Assembly: GCA_964592255.1 (NCBI GenBank)
Contig: CAZQCI010000006.1
Span: forward strand, 1-39,892
From: CAZQCI01 sp964592255
Lineage (GTDB): Bacteria; UBA10199; SBBF01
DNA length: 39,892 nucleotides
Reading direction: 5' to 3'
Below the pieces are notes generated by a model. The model was not told the origin of the DNA and did no database searches. It was given only the letters and a program-made list of their open reading frames with translations. Positions 22,276 to 30,995 of the stretch are shown here, in pieces; position 1 is the first letter of the stretch, and every line of letters begins with the position of its first letter. Both the position numbers and the translations under genes were made by a program.

Positions 22276-23447
22276 ATTTTTTAGATTCCATTAAAAACTT
22301 TCAAGAAGCTATCACAGGCCCTACGTCCTTATCCTTAATAAAGGAATTTGAAAGGAATGAAGATGAATGGCAGGAGCTGATTTGCCAAATTGAAAACGCT
22401 GAAAAAACTATTTTTATTTCCACTTTTTTTATTGAACCCGATTTTTATGGGCATACTTTAGTCGATGCCCTTATCCGTGCGATAAATCGGGGAGTGGTCT
22501 GCGTTGTGATTGTTGATCAATCAGGTGAACGTCTGGCCGGTTACATGCATCATAAAGGTGGGGATATTGCTTTTCGTAAAAAATGGTTCCAGTTTATAGA
22601 AGCTGGAGGTTACCGGATTGAGCATCAGCCGGCCCATTGCTTTAAACGCTGGGCTAGCCGCTTTACTCCGGGAGGCAATCATTTCAAATTTTTTGTTTTT
22701 GATGAAAAACAAGCAATTCTAACGGGCAGAAATATTGGCATCACCAGTTTTGAAAAATGGCAAGATTACGGAATGCTTGCCGAAGGTTCCTTTGTTACGT
22801 GGTTGGCTCAAACTCGGAACCATCTTTTAGCCATCAATAAGAAGGAATCTCTCATTTCTTTATTTCCTCCGCCTGTAACTTCATCCTCCCCTCAAGAAAA
22901 TATCGAATATGTAGATTTTGATCCTTTTCATATGAGAGGAAGCAATGCCATTACTTCGTTGTTTCTCGCTAAAATAAAAGCCGCACGTTCTGAAATTCTT
23001 ATCAGCAGTTTTATGTATAAGCCAACATCATGCTTGAATCGGGCTGTCATGGAGGCTTCCTTGAGGGGGGTAAAAGTCAAGCTGCTCACCAGCGGAATTA
23101 ATGCGTTGCCGGACGGTAAGGTGGCTTATTGGGCGGCGGCTTGCGGTTATCAGGAATTGTTGGTGGCTGGCGTTGACATCTATGAATCAATCATCCCTGA
23201 GCATAGTAAGATTGTAGTTATTGATGGAGCATGGGCAGCTTGTGGTTCTTATAATTTCGAATTTGCGGCCCATGACCGTTTGCGCGAAGGAATTGTGTCG
23301 AGTCACAATCCTGCTTTTGTCAAAAGATTGAAAAATATTTTGGAGAAGCGTTTACAGGAAAACGTGAGTAAGCTGGTTAAAGGAGAAGGTTCGTTTAGAC
23401 AACGCATCGGATATGCGCTGATGAAATGGTTCAGATGGTTTTTTTAG
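22272..23447 (+). CDS. Phospholipase D family / cardiolipin synthase-like protein
   Basis: This 391-residue protein has two HKD motifs. The first is HFKFFVFD (His137, Lys139, Asp144), followed by TGRNIG. The second is HSKIVVID (His311, Lys313), followed by CGSYNFE. This two-motif architecture fits cardiolipin synthase ClsB-type enzymes, which condense phosphatidylglycerol with another phospholipid. There is no N-terminal transmembrane pair. It overlaps hemH by 4 bases (ATGA) and so is translationally coupled to heme synthesis. It converges on the hemDE fusion with a 4-base overlap. The exact lipid substrate is not visible. The C terminus (RQRIGYALMKWFRWFF) is amphipathic and may bind membrane. 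Confidence 0.9.
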   Translation: MNFLDSIKNFQEAITGPTSLSLIKEFERNEDEWQELICQIENAEKTIFISTFFIEPDFYGHTLVDALIRAINRGVVCVVIVDQSGERLAGYMHHKGGDIAFRKKWFQFIEAGGYRIEHQPAHCFKRWASRFTPGGNHFKFFVFDEKQAILTGRNIGITSFEKWQDYGMLAEGSFVTWLAQTRNHLLAINKKESLISLFPPPVTSSSPQENIEYVDFDPFHMRGSNAITSLFLAKIKAARSEILISSFMYKPTSCLNRAVMEASLRGVKVKLLTSGINALPDGKVAYWAAACGYQELLVAGVDIYESIIPEHSKIVVIDGAWAACGSYNFEFAAHDRLREGIVSSHNPAFVKRLKNILEKRLQENVSKLVKGEGSFRQRIGYALMKWFRWFF

Positions 23448-25408
23448 TTTTTCCGCCATGCGTGCACAAAATCGACTAAAGCCATGACGTTATCCACGGG
23501 GGTTTCAGGCAGGATGCCGTGGCCAAGATTGAAAATAAATCCGGGGCGATGCCCCACGCTTTTTAAAATTTTTTCCGCTTCTCTAAAAATAACTTCCGGT
23601 TTTGAAAATAAAATCAAAGGATCTAAGTTTCCTTGAACAGCGACGTCATTTCCCAACTGATCCCAAGCGGCTTCGATATCACAATGCCAATCGATGCCAA
23701 TGACGTCGCCGCCAGTTTTTTTCATCAGTGGCAATAAAGATGCTGTCTCGGTACCAAAGTGGATCACAGGAATTCCTTTTTTAACTCCTTGAATTAGTTT
23801 TTTCGAGTGGGGAGCAACGTAAGTGCTATATTCAGACGGATTAAGCTGACCAATCCAGCTGTCGAAAATCTGAATGACTTCAGCACCTGCATTAATTTGT
23901 TCATTCAAATAGTCGATTGAGGCAACAGTGATTTTATCGAGAAGCTGATTCCACGCTTCCGGATGTTCGTGCATCAGGCGTTTGGTGAGGATGGAATTTT
24001 TGGGGCTGCGTCCCTCGATCATGTAAGAAGCGACAGTAAAGGGCGCCCCGCAAAAGCCGATCAAAGGAATTTGAGGGTCCATGTGCGACCGCACTTTTTT
24101 GATGGCACTTACGACATAGGAGAGCGATTCTTTTACATTCACTTTTTGAAGTGCTGCGATGTCGTCTAACACCCTCACAGGATTGGCAATGACTGGGCCT
24201 TCTCCTTTTTTATAATCAAGTTTTAATCCCATCGGTTCCAATATCAGCAAAATATCAGCAAAGATAATGGCCGCGTCTACATTCAATCGTTCGATGGCCG
24301 TTAAAGTGGCTTCAGCAGCGCGGTCGGAGTTTTTGCAGAAATCCAAAAATTCCATGCCGCTTCGTGACAAATGATATTCCGCCATATAGCGCCCGGCTTG
24401 ACGCATGAGCCAGACGGGAATTTTTTTGTTAGGTTGCCTGTGGCAAGCGTTTAAAAAAATATTTTCTCTGGTTTTTTGTTGTTGGTCTCTGGTCTCTGGT
24501 CCCTGGTCTTTCGTCTTTAAATCCAGATGAGGATAATCCCTCCATACCTGGGCTTCATCAGCACGTTTTCTCTTTTTGTCCAAAATTTCTTTTCCCTTTT
24601 CGGCGACTAAGTTAATGAGAGCATCGTTTTTGTTGGGGTTGGCTTCACAATCGGGAAAAATTTGGTTGTCCCGCAAATTTTCACTACAAACAGGACCAAT
24701 AGAGGCGATACCGACACGATGAAGGGCACGACGGAAAGCCAGTTCTTCATTTCTTTGCCGTACTACTTGCAATACATGATCTACATGAACTTGAGTCGTG
24801 AAAAGGCAGAAGTCAACACGGCCGGCTAATATTTCATCAATGGCTTTGTTGAGCGGGTTTAAATCATCCGGTAGTGCCCAAGAATAAACTTGAAGGGTTG
24901 AAACTAAAGCCCCCTTTTTTTTCAAGCCGTTTAAAAACTCATCGTTGGATACGCCATATTCTAAAACAGTGATTTTTTTTCCTCCAACATCCACTGTATC
25001 CAGCGTGGCTAATATTTCGCGCCAGGTGTTGGGTTCTTTCACAATATAAGCCATAGGAATATTATTGAGGGTGCATACCGCCTTTGGCTTAGGACCACGG
25101 ACAACTATTTTGGTTTTAGTGGAAAGTTCTTTATGAATTTCTTCCTTAGAAAATTTTGTTTCTAAAGTGGCAAGCAAAGTGCGTGTTGCCACCCCGGTCA
25201 TCAGGACGAGGTAATTGATGTTTCCTTTTTTAAGTTCTTCAAAAAAATGGAAAGCCTGGGTGTTATTTTCTAGGGGTATTTCTTTAAGAGCTGGCGCTGG
25301 TAAAGCAGTTCCGCCATGCTTTTCGATTAACCTTTGAAGTGGTAACTCCATGCGGCTTTCAAAAGCAACGATAGAGAGTCCTTCCAAATTTTTTGTGCTG
25401 GATGGCAT
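23444..25408 (-). CDS. hemDE: Fused uroporphyrinogen-III synthase / uroporphyrinogen decarboxylase (HemD-HemE)
   Basis: The 654-residue protein joins two consecutive heme-pathway enzymes. Residues 1 to about 270 show the HemD pattern (FESRMELPLQRLIEKHGG, YLVLMTGVATRTLL, VRGPKPKA, FTTQVHVDHVLQ, ASIGPVCSENL). Residues from about 313 to the end are a full HemE with PVWLMRQAGRYM (331-342), GFCGAPFTVASYM, and GIDWHCDIEAAW in place of GLDW. The linker (about 271-312) is charged and includes a stretch coded by a 7-base tandem repeat. Covalent coupling would channel unstable uroporphyrinogen III. It is the last gene of a MAPEG, prohibitin-like, hemDE operon (16-base gap upstream) and converges with the hemN-hemJ-hemH-PLD operon. 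Confidence 0.94.
   Translation of the reverse strand: MPSSTKNLEGLSIVAFESRMELPLQRLIEKHGGTALPAPALKEIPLENNTQAFHFFEELKKGNINYLVLMTGVATRTLLATLETKFSKEEIHKELSTKTKIVVRGPKPKAVCTLNNIPMAYIVKEPNTWREILATLDTVDVGGKKITVLEYGVSNDEFLNGLKKKGALVSTLQVYSWALPDDLNPLNKAIDEILAGRVDFCLFTTQVHVDHVLQVVRQRNEELAFRRALHRVGIASIGPVCSENLRDNQIFPDCEANPNKNDALINLVAEKGKEILDKKRKRADEAQVWRDYPHLDLKTKDQGPETRDQQQKTRENIFLNACHRQPNKKIPVWLMRQAGRYMAEYHLSRSGMEFLDFCKNSDRAAEATLTAIERLNVDAAIIFADILLILEPMGLKLDYKKGEGPVIANPVRVLDDIAALQKVNVKESLSYVVSAIKKVRSHMDPQIPLIGFCGAPFTVASYMIEGRSPKNSILTKRLMHEHPEAWNQLLDKITVASIDYLNEQINAGAEVIQIFDSWIGQLNPSEYSTYVAPHSKKLIQGVKKGIPVIHFGTETASLLPLMKKTGGDVIGIDWHCDIEAAWDQLGNDVAVQGNLDPLILFSKPEVIFREAEKILKSVGHRPGFIFNLGHGILPETPVDNVMALVDFVHAWRKN
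24484..24508. repeat. 7-base tandem repeat in the hemDE linker
   Basis: The unit GGTCTCT occurs twice, then GGTCCCT, then GGTC. It encodes residues about 301-309 (DQGPETRDQ on the minus strand) of the HemD-HemE linker. Copy-number change by slippage would shift the frame between the two enzymes unless in multiples of three units. Confidence 0.8.
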
Positions 25409-25424
25409 GTGGAAAACGGGAATT

Positions 25425-26225
25425 TTATTTCATGGCTTTATCGACATTAATGAAGGGAATAGTTTCACCCATCATGTATTGCGGGAGGCGCCCATCCCAT
25501 TTTTTAACGGCTTCTAATTTGATTAAATTTTGGTTTTCCCTCAACGCTTCCGTCTGAATACGAATGGCTTCGGCTTCCGCTTTGGCTTGCGCGATGCGTT
25601 GCTCGGCTTCAATTTGAATTCTCTTCAAATCGTTTTCTGCCTTTAAGGCCTGTTGTTGGGCAACCTGCTTGTCTTCGATGGCTTTTTCGTAAACGTCCGA
25701 AAAATCAAAATTCACAATCGAAAAATCATCCACAATAATATAACGCGGGGATAGACGGTTCATGAGTGTCTGTTTGATTTCGTCCTTCACTTTTGGTCGT
25801 TCCGAAACTAGTTCTGCGGCTGTAAATTGGGCTGTGGCCGCCTTAACCGATTCTTGAATGGCTGGCGCAATGACCCGGTATTCATAATCAATACCTATTT
25901 CCTGCAATAGTTTTTGAACCTGTTGCGGATCGGGATGATAGTTGAGTGCCATTTTTGTATCTACATTCTGCAAGTCTCTGGAAAAAGAAGGGGCATCCAC
26001 TTCGATCTTCTGAGATTTTACATCTATCTTTAATATTTTTTCCATCAGAGGAATTCGAAAATGAATCCCTTCTCCCAAAACTTTGTCCTGTACAGCACCA
26101 AAATGAGTGAGTACCCCACGCTCGCCTGGACCAATCAGTACAACAGGAGAAAGCCAGAAAAGAATAATGATGGTAAATAAAGCCGTTAAAATACCGCGAC
26201 CCGTTTTAATAAAATTAGAATCCAT
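25425..26225 (-). CDS. Prohibitin/SPFH-family membrane protein
   Basis: This 266-residue protein has one N-terminal membrane anchor (about residues 10-32, ILTALFTIIILFWLSPVVLIG). An SPFH/band-7 domain follows (GPGERGVLTHFGAVQDKVLGEGIHFRIPLMEKILKIDVKSQKIEV), and then a long Glu/Ala/Gln coiled coil (KAENDLKRIQIEAEQRIAQAKAEAEAIRIQ). This fits bacterial prohibitin-like proteins, which form ring oligomers and scaffold or restrain membrane proteases such as FtsH. It lies between a MAPEG protein and hemDE in the same orientation. No protease gene is adjacent. Confidence 0.9.
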   Translation of the reverse strand: MDSNFIKTGRGILTALFTIIILFWLSPVVLIGPGERGVLTHFGAVQDKVLGEGIHFRIPLMEKILKIDVKSQKIEVDAPSFSRDLQNVDTKMALNYHPDPQQVQKLLQEIGIDYEYRVIAPAIQESVKAATAQFTAAELVSERPKVKDEIKQTLMNRLSPRYIIVDDFSIVNFDFSDVYEKAIEDKQVAQQQALKAENDLKRIQIEAEQRIAQAKAEAEAIRIQTEALRENQNLIKLEAVKKWDGRLPQYMMGETIPFINVDKAMK

Positions 26226-26241
26226 GAATAGACCTCAATTT

Positions 26242-26682
26242 TTAAGACATATCCCACAAAGGGTGAAATAGCGAAACCCACAAAAGAATAAGTACAATAT
26301 TACTGAATAAAAAAACAGTAAACCTTAAAGGAACAAAATTAAAAGTAATATGAATCAAGGAATGGACGGCACGCAATATCGTATAAGCCCAAGCCAAGGT
26401 GACAATAGAATGGGGGGCGCCTCCAGCATCCTTGAATGCTACAAAGTAAATAAGGATGACAACGTAAAATAAGACAGGCATTTCAAATAAATTCATTAAA
26501 TTGCGGGATACTACCTTCATATGAGGGGGCTCATCGCCTCCTTGGAATGTTTTGAAAAAATCAGGGTCCACTTCCTTAGTAAATTGGTTTTTGATGCGTA
26601 AGAAAGCCAGGGTCAGTAAAACACACATCACTAAAATGAACATGCCTAAAAGCGGATATAAAATGTCGATAGGATTCTTCAT
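26242..26682 (-). CDS. MAPEG-family membrane protein
   Basis: This 146-residue integral membrane protein has four transmembrane segments. The MAPEG signature is clear: RNLMNLFEMPVLFYVVILIYF, then WAYTILRAVHSLIHITFNFVPLRFTVF. Family members are microsomal glutathione transferase-like or eicosanoid-metabolising enzymes; bacterial ones are mostly uncharacterised. AAGGAGAG lies just before the ATG. It is first in the leftward operon with the prohibitin-like and hemDE genes, and its 180-base upstream region is shared with the divergent fusA. A glutathione link with the ggt gene nearby is conceivable but not shown. Confidence 0.88.
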   Translation of the reverse strand: MKNPIDILYPLLGMFILVMCVLLTLAFLRIKNQFTKEVDPDFFKTFQGGDEPPHMKVVSRNLMNLFEMPVLFYVVILIYFVAFKDAGGAPHSIVTLAWAYTILRAVHSLIHITFNFVPLRFTVFLFSNIVLILLWVSLFHPLWDMS

Positions 26683-26863
26683 TGCTCTCCTTTCAAGGTT
26701 TGGCCCATGATGGGGGAATGCTTTTGATTTATCAATGAAAAAAGAAGATTCAGCTTTGGTCTAGGCCAAGGCTTACCGGGCATTTCCCCCTTGACTTTAG
26801 GCGTATAAAGTAGCAAAACTTCCGCCTTTTTGAGGATAGTGTCTAATTAATTGAGGAGTTTTT

Positions 26864-28975
26864 ATGTCATCGGCTGCTAATGAAAGAATAGAAAAAATCC
26901 GTAATATCGGAATTTCCGCCCATATCGATTCGGGAAAAACCACGTTAACGGAACGTATTTTGTTCTATACGAAAAAGATTCATAAAATTGAAGAAGTCCG
27001 TGGAAAATCCGGCGTTGGGGCTACCATGGATTTTATGGATTTGGAGCGCGAAAAAGGGATTACCATTCAATCGGCTGCTACCTATGCGGAGTGGAAGAAA
27101 AACGTTATCAATATTATCGATACTCCTGGACACGTAGATTTTACTATTGAGGTTGAACGAGCTCTTCGTGTTTTGGATGGTGCTATTCTTGTCCTTTGTT
27201 CCGTTTCCGGCGTGCAAAGCCAATCCATCACCGTTGACCGTCAAATGACCCGTTACCATGTTCCGCGTATTGCTTTTGTTAACAAAATGGATCGTGCCGG
27301 AGCTGATCCGTTCCGTGTGATGGGCCAATTGCGCGATAAATTGGGTCATAATGCCCATATGATCGCCATGCCGATTGGTGCGGAAGATAAATTTGAAGGA
27401 GTGATTGACCTTGTCGAAATGAAAGCGTGGTATTTTGATGGTGACAACGGGGAAAACATTCGTATCGAAAACATCCCCGCTGACCTTTTGGAAAAAGCCC
27501 GTGAATTACGGCATGAATTGACCGCTGCCATGGGGGATTTTGATGACGAAATTGCTTCACTTTACTTGGAAGACAAAGAAGTGGGCCCTGATCAATTACG
27601 TGCGGCTATTCGTAAAGCGACCTTAAGTTTAAAATTTATTCCCGTCATGATGGGTTCGGCATACAAAAATAAAGGTGTGCAACTTTTGCTCGATAATATT
27701 TGCCACTATCTTCCCAACCCTTCGGAAGTCACTAACCAAGCTCACGACCAAGATAAGAACGAAGAAAAAGTGGTTTTGGAATCGGTACCCAACAAGCCTT
27801 TTGTTGGTTTGGCCTTTAAATTGGAAGATGGCCGTTTTGGACAGTTAACTTACATGCGTATTTATCAAGGTACTGTTTCTAAGGGCGACACTATCATTAA
27901 CTCCGTAAACCAGAAGAAAGTCAAAGTGCCTCGTTTGGTTCGTATGCATGCTGACCAAATGAACGATATCGAATCCGCCAGTGCCGGTGATATTGTTGCT
28001 ATGTTCGGGGTGGATTGCGCTTCCGGAGATACGTTTACCGACGGAAACGTGCGCTACACCATGACTTCCATGCATGTACCTAATGCGGTTATTTCTTTGG
28101 CGGTGGCTCCTAAAGACAAAGCCGCACAAGCTAATTTTTCCAAAGCGCTTAATCGTTTCTCGAAAGAAGATCCTACATTCCGTGTGCATCGTGATGAGGA
28201 AAGTGCGCAAACCATTATTTCCGGAATGGGTGAATTGCATTTGGAAATTTATATCGAACGCATGAAGCGCGAATACAATTGCGAAGTGATTGCCGGAAAA
28301 CCCCAAGTGGCTTATCGCGAAGCCATTACGAACAAAACCGATTTTGTGTATCAACACAAAAAACAAACCGGGGGTTCCGGACAATACGCCAAAATTTGTG
28401 GTTATTTCGAACCGTTGCCTTCTGATGCTGTGGAAACTTACGAGTTTGTCGATGAAATTGTAGGTGGAAAAATTCCCCGTGAATTTATTCCTTCTTGCGA
28501 CAAAGGATTTCAGGAACAGCTTAAAAAAGGTCTGCTCATTGGATTCCCAGTTGTTGGTTTTCGTGCTGTTATCAACGACGGAGCTTACCATGACGTGGAC
28601 TCCTCCGACATGGCCTTCCGTATCTGCGCCATGACAGCAATTCGTGAGTTTTATTACCAATGTAAACCGGTGGTGTTAGAACCCATCATGCGTCTGCAAA
28701 CTCAGGCTCCTGAAGAATTTCAAGGAGCTGTTGTGGGGCAAATCAACCAACGTCGTGGTGTGATTGCCGGAACCCAAACCTCCAGTAGCTATGTAACGGT
28801 TGATGCTGAAGTGCCGTTGTCTGAAATGTTTGGTTATTCCACCGATCTTCGTAGCTCCACTCAAGGTAAAGGCGAGTTTACGATGGAATTTTTAAAATAT
28901 GCCCCCGTTCCTCGCAACGTTCAGGATCTTCTGGTTAAACAGTATCAGGAAAAACGCGCGGCGGAGAACAAGTAA
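26864..28975 (+). CDS. fusA: Translation elongation factor G, spd/mitochondrial EF-G1-like
   Basis: EF-G is the GTPase that drives ribosomal translocation. Its 703 residues contain G1 AHIDSGKTT (19-27), the switch GITIQSAATY, G3 DTPGHVDF and G4 NKMD, then the domain II-V pattern including SGMGELHLEIYIERMKREY. The G-domain wording (NIGISAHIDSGKTTLTER, EVRGKSGVGATMDFMDLE) is that of mitochondrial EF-G1 and the bacterial spdEFG1 proteins rather than the usual bacterial NIGIMAHIDAGKTTTTER. GAGGAG is 5 bases before the ATG. It stands alone, without rpsL, rpsG or tuf. A small unknown gene follows and a terminator ends the unit. Confidence 0.96.
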   Translation: MSSAANERIEKIRNIGISAHIDSGKTTLTERILFYTKKIHKIEEVRGKSGVGATMDFMDLEREKGITIQSAATYAEWKKNVINIIDTPGHVDFTIEVERALRVLDGAILVLCSVSGVQSQSITVDRQMTRYHVPRIAFVNKMDRAGADPFRVMGQLRDKLGHNAHMIAMPIGAEDKFEGVIDLVEMKAWYFDGDNGENIRIENIPADLLEKARELRHELTAAMGDFDDEIASLYLEDKEVGPDQLRAAIRKATLSLKFIPVMMGSAYKNKGVQLLLDNICHYLPNPSEVTNQAHDQDKNEEKVVLESVPNKPFVGLAFKLEDGRFGQLTYMRIYQGTVSKGDTIINSVNQKKVKVPRLVRMHADQMNDIESASAGDIVAMFGVDCASGDTFTDGNVRYTMTSMHVPNAVISLAVAPKDKAAQANFSKALNRFSKEDPTFRVHRDEESAQTIISGMGELHLEIYIERMKREYNCEVIAGKPQVAYREAITNKTDFVYQHKKQTGGSGQYAKICGYFEPLPSDAVETYEFVDEIVGGKIPREFIPSCDKGFQEQLKKGLLIGFPVVGFRAVINDGAYHDVDSSDMAFRICAMTAIREFYYQCKPVVLEPIMRLQTQAPEEFQGAVVGQINQRRGVIAGTQTSSSYVTVDAEVPLSEMFGYSTDLRSSTQGKGEFTMEFLKYAPVPRNVQDLLVKQYQEKRAAENK

Positions 28976-28980
28976 AATAC

Positions 28981-29064
28981 GGTTCGACAGGCTTGCATGT
29001 CCATGGCGCTCACCATGTCCATGGACACTCTGAACGTAGTCCCAACGGGACGAAGTCGAAGGGT
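28981..29064. repeat. Palindromic interspersed repeat, GGTTCGACAGGC family
   Basis: It opens with GGTTCGACAGGCT at 28981 and closes with GAAGTCGAAGGGTCA ending near 29066. GCTCACCATGTCCATGGACA in the centre recalls the other copies. It fills the gap between fusA and the next gene and supplies GAAGGG, about 8 bases before the ATG at 29071, as a likely ribosome binding site. Confidence 0.75.
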
Positions 29065-29070
29065 CATACC

Positions 29071-29457
29071 ATGAGCAAATTTCAGCCCATTCTCAGCGAA
29101 TTGAAATCGCTTCAAGCTCAATTTACAAAAGTAACCAACCATATCTGGGGGCTTAAACGTTCTTATTTAATCTTGTTACGCCAAGGAATGAAAGAGGATG
29201 ACTTTTTACCACGACGGACAAAGTCTTTGGAAGAACAAGCCTCGCAGGAATTTCAAAAGCTATATTCAAAACTTCAACATATTATCCAAAATCATTTTGA
29301 TGATGAATTTTTCTTGCTCGACTCCGATAGCGACGTGGAAGCTATCCGTATGATTATCCTCAGCATGCGTTATATTCACAATGCTTTTGCCGGTGAACCC
29401 CCTGTTGGAGAAACATTGGCTCGCCTGAATGCAGCGCTTCCATTTTCTGTGTCATAA
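29071..29457 (+). CDS. Small hypothetical helical protein
   Basis: This 128-residue protein is not recognised. It appears all-helical, with a heptad-like N-terminal half (ILSELKSLQAQFTKVTNHIWGLKRSYLILLRQGM) and an acidic C-terminal half (HFDDEFFLLDSDSDVEAIRMIILSMRYIHNAF). There is no signal peptide or membrane span. A longer frame begins at 28993, but that start lies inside the palindromic repeat. The ATG at 29071 follows a GAAGGG ribosome binding site contributed by the repeat, so I use it. It is probably co-transcribed with fusA, and a terminator follows the stop codon. Confidence 0.72.
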   Translation: MSKFQPILSELKSLQAQFTKVTNHIWGLKRSYLILLRQGMKEDDFLPRRTKSLEEQASQEFQKLYSKLQHIIQNHFDDEFFLLDSDSDVEAIRMIILSMRYIHNAFAGEPPVGETLARLNAALPFSVS

Positions 29458-29475
29458 CAAATATTGTCACGTCAC

Positions 29476-29502
29476 ACTCAATACGTTGAGTTTTATTTTT
29501 TT
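29476..29502 (+). terminator. Rho-independent terminator after the fusA unit
   Basis: ACTCAA (29476-29481) and TTGAGT (29486-29491) form a six-base-pair stem with loop TACG, followed by TTTATTTTTTT to 29502. It lies 18 bases past the stop of the small helical protein gene and overlaps the 3' end of the convergent ggt gene. Confidence 0.8.
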
Positions 29503-30974
29503 GAAAACGTGAATCCCTTGCCTTCTCCCCGAGGGTCAGAGAACACAGAGGTTTGTTTGTCTGTGCGAATCATGAGGGCTTGTACGTTGCCAATGGAATC
29601 TTTCATTTCTATAGGTTGATCTGTTTCCAGATTTTCTAAAATTCTTTTTGGGAATTTCTTTTCTGCTACTAAACCTTTGGTGACAGGGGAGTAATAAATT
29701 TTAGGTTGAGCAATCGCTTGAGTAAATAAGGCTTTCCAATCCCAAGTTATAAATAAAATTTGGAAAAGATTTTGAGGGATGGTCAATCCACCAGGGGTTC
29801 CAAGGACCAAAAAAGGTTTATTGTTTTTAAAAACAATAGTGGGGCTCATGCTTGAAAGAGGGCGCCGGCCCGCTATAGGGCGGTTGGGAGATTTAGGATT
29901 AGTTGAAAAATCGGACAATTCGTCGTTAAGAATAATACCTGTGTTAGTGGCGATAAGCCCTGATCCAAAAGGAGAATTGAGGGTGTTAGTCATTGCAGCC
30001 ATATTTCCTTCATTATCAATGACTGAAATGTGGGTGGTGTGGGCAATAATATTGTAGTCAGAGTCCCCTAGTGCTGCGTCACGATAATCGAAATAATCAC
30101 GGATGCCGTTTAATAAGCGTTGATAAGCTTCTGTCGAATAGGGGCGCTCTTTGTTGGCTTTGTAAATGATGGCTTTGCGGAAGAGAAGACTTAAGCCTGC
30201 CCCACCCGAGCTGGGAATGGGAGCAGAGGTGATTTCATAACTATCTTTGGTAAATTGGGACGGCTTTCTCCAATGAGCCGTATAGTTTTTTAAATCGTCA
30301 GTTGTAATGAGCCCGCCATTTTTTTTCATATAGGCGGCTAATTCGTTGGCGAGTATTCCTTTGTAAAAAACATTTTCCCCACCACTTTGGATTAAGGCTA
30401 ATGTATTGGCTAATTCGTCTTGCTTAACGCTGACCCCTTTTTTAAAAGGAGTGACGAAAATGGAGGAAAGATCCGGGTCTTTTTCCAATGTGCTTTGGTT
30501 CTCAGAAATTTTTTCACTCAATTTTCCAGAGATGGGAATTCCTTCTTTAGCCAAATTAATGGCTGGTGCCATGAGGTCATTCCAAGACGTTTTCCCCAAA
30601 ACCCGGTTGATTTCACTCATGCCTTTAATAAAACCAGGGATGCCAACGGAAGTAATTCCCGACTGGAACTTTTTGGGATCTTGTTTTGTTGTTGCTGCTG
30701 GCGCAGTCTCTCGATAGTCGAGAAAGCTGAATTCTTTTTTCTGCGCATCATAATAGAGTAAAAACCCGCCTCCACCGATGCCAGAATAAAAAGGTTCTGC
30801 CACTCCTAAAGCAAAGGCGGTGGCTACGGCCGCATCGGCAGCATTTCCTCCTTTTTTGATGATGTCGATACCTATCTCACTGGCTTTGGGGTTAGCTGAA
30901 ACCACCGCTGCCTGATAGGCATGAGAAACCAGAGGAAGAATTACAAAAAAGAAAGCTAGGAAAATTTTTTTCAT
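29493..30974 (-). CDS. ggt: Gamma-glutamyltransferase precursor
   Basis: This secreted N-terminal nucleophile hydrolase cleaves gamma-glutamyl bonds such as in glutathione. The signal peptide is MKKIFLAFFFVILPLVSHA. The family blocks GGNAADAAVATAFALGVAEP, GIGGGGFLLYYD and YRETAP follow. Autocleavage should occur before Thr314 in HTTHISVIDNEGNMAAMTNTLN, giving large and small subunits. RRPLSSMSPTIVF and GTPGG near the end complete the active site. At 493 residues it is shorter than the roughly 580 of E. coli Ggt. It converges on the fusA unit and its start codon is immediately adjacent to the divergent ABC ATPase region. It could recycle cysteine from periplasmic glutathione. Confidence 0.93.
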   Translation of the reverse strand: MKKIFLAFFFVILPLVSHAYQAAVVSANPKASEIGIDIIKKGGNAADAAVATAFALGVAEPFYSGIGGGGFLLYYDAQKKEFSFLDYRETAPAATTKQDPKKFQSGITSVGIPGFIKGMSEINRVLGKTSWNDLMAPAINLAKEGIPISGKLSEKISENQSTLEKDPDLSSIFVTPFKKGVSVKQDELANTLALIQSGGENVFYKGILANELAAYMKKNGGLITTDDLKNYTAHWRKPSQFTKDSYEITSAPIPSSGGAGLSLLFRKAIIYKANKERPYSTEAYQRLLNGIRDYFDYRDAALGDSDYNIIAHTTHISVIDNEGNMAAMTNTLNSPFGSGLIATNTGIILNDELSDFSTNPKSPNRPIAGRRPLSSMSPTIVFKNNKPFLVLGTPGGLTIPQNLFQILFITWDWKALFTQAIAQPKIYYSPVTKGLVAEKKFPKRILENLETDQPIEMKDSIGNVQALMIRTDKQTSVFSDPRGEGKGFTFSKK

Positions 30975-30995
30975 ATGATAGGGGGATTACTCATA

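Noticed and set aside
24484..24508. Possible short CRISPR-like array
   Set aside because: The units are only 7 bases, contiguous, without spacers, and lie inside a coding sequence. It is a simple tandem repeat.
27845..28660. 271-residue open frame antisense to fusA
   Set aside because: It has no recognisable domain, lies entirely inside the conserved fusA gene and has a composition expected of a reverse-strand shadow.
28993..29070. N-terminal extension of the small helical protein starting at 28993
   Set aside because: This stretch lies wholly in a palindromic dispersed repeat and encodes a low-information peptide. The ATG at 29071 has a proper ribosome binding site.
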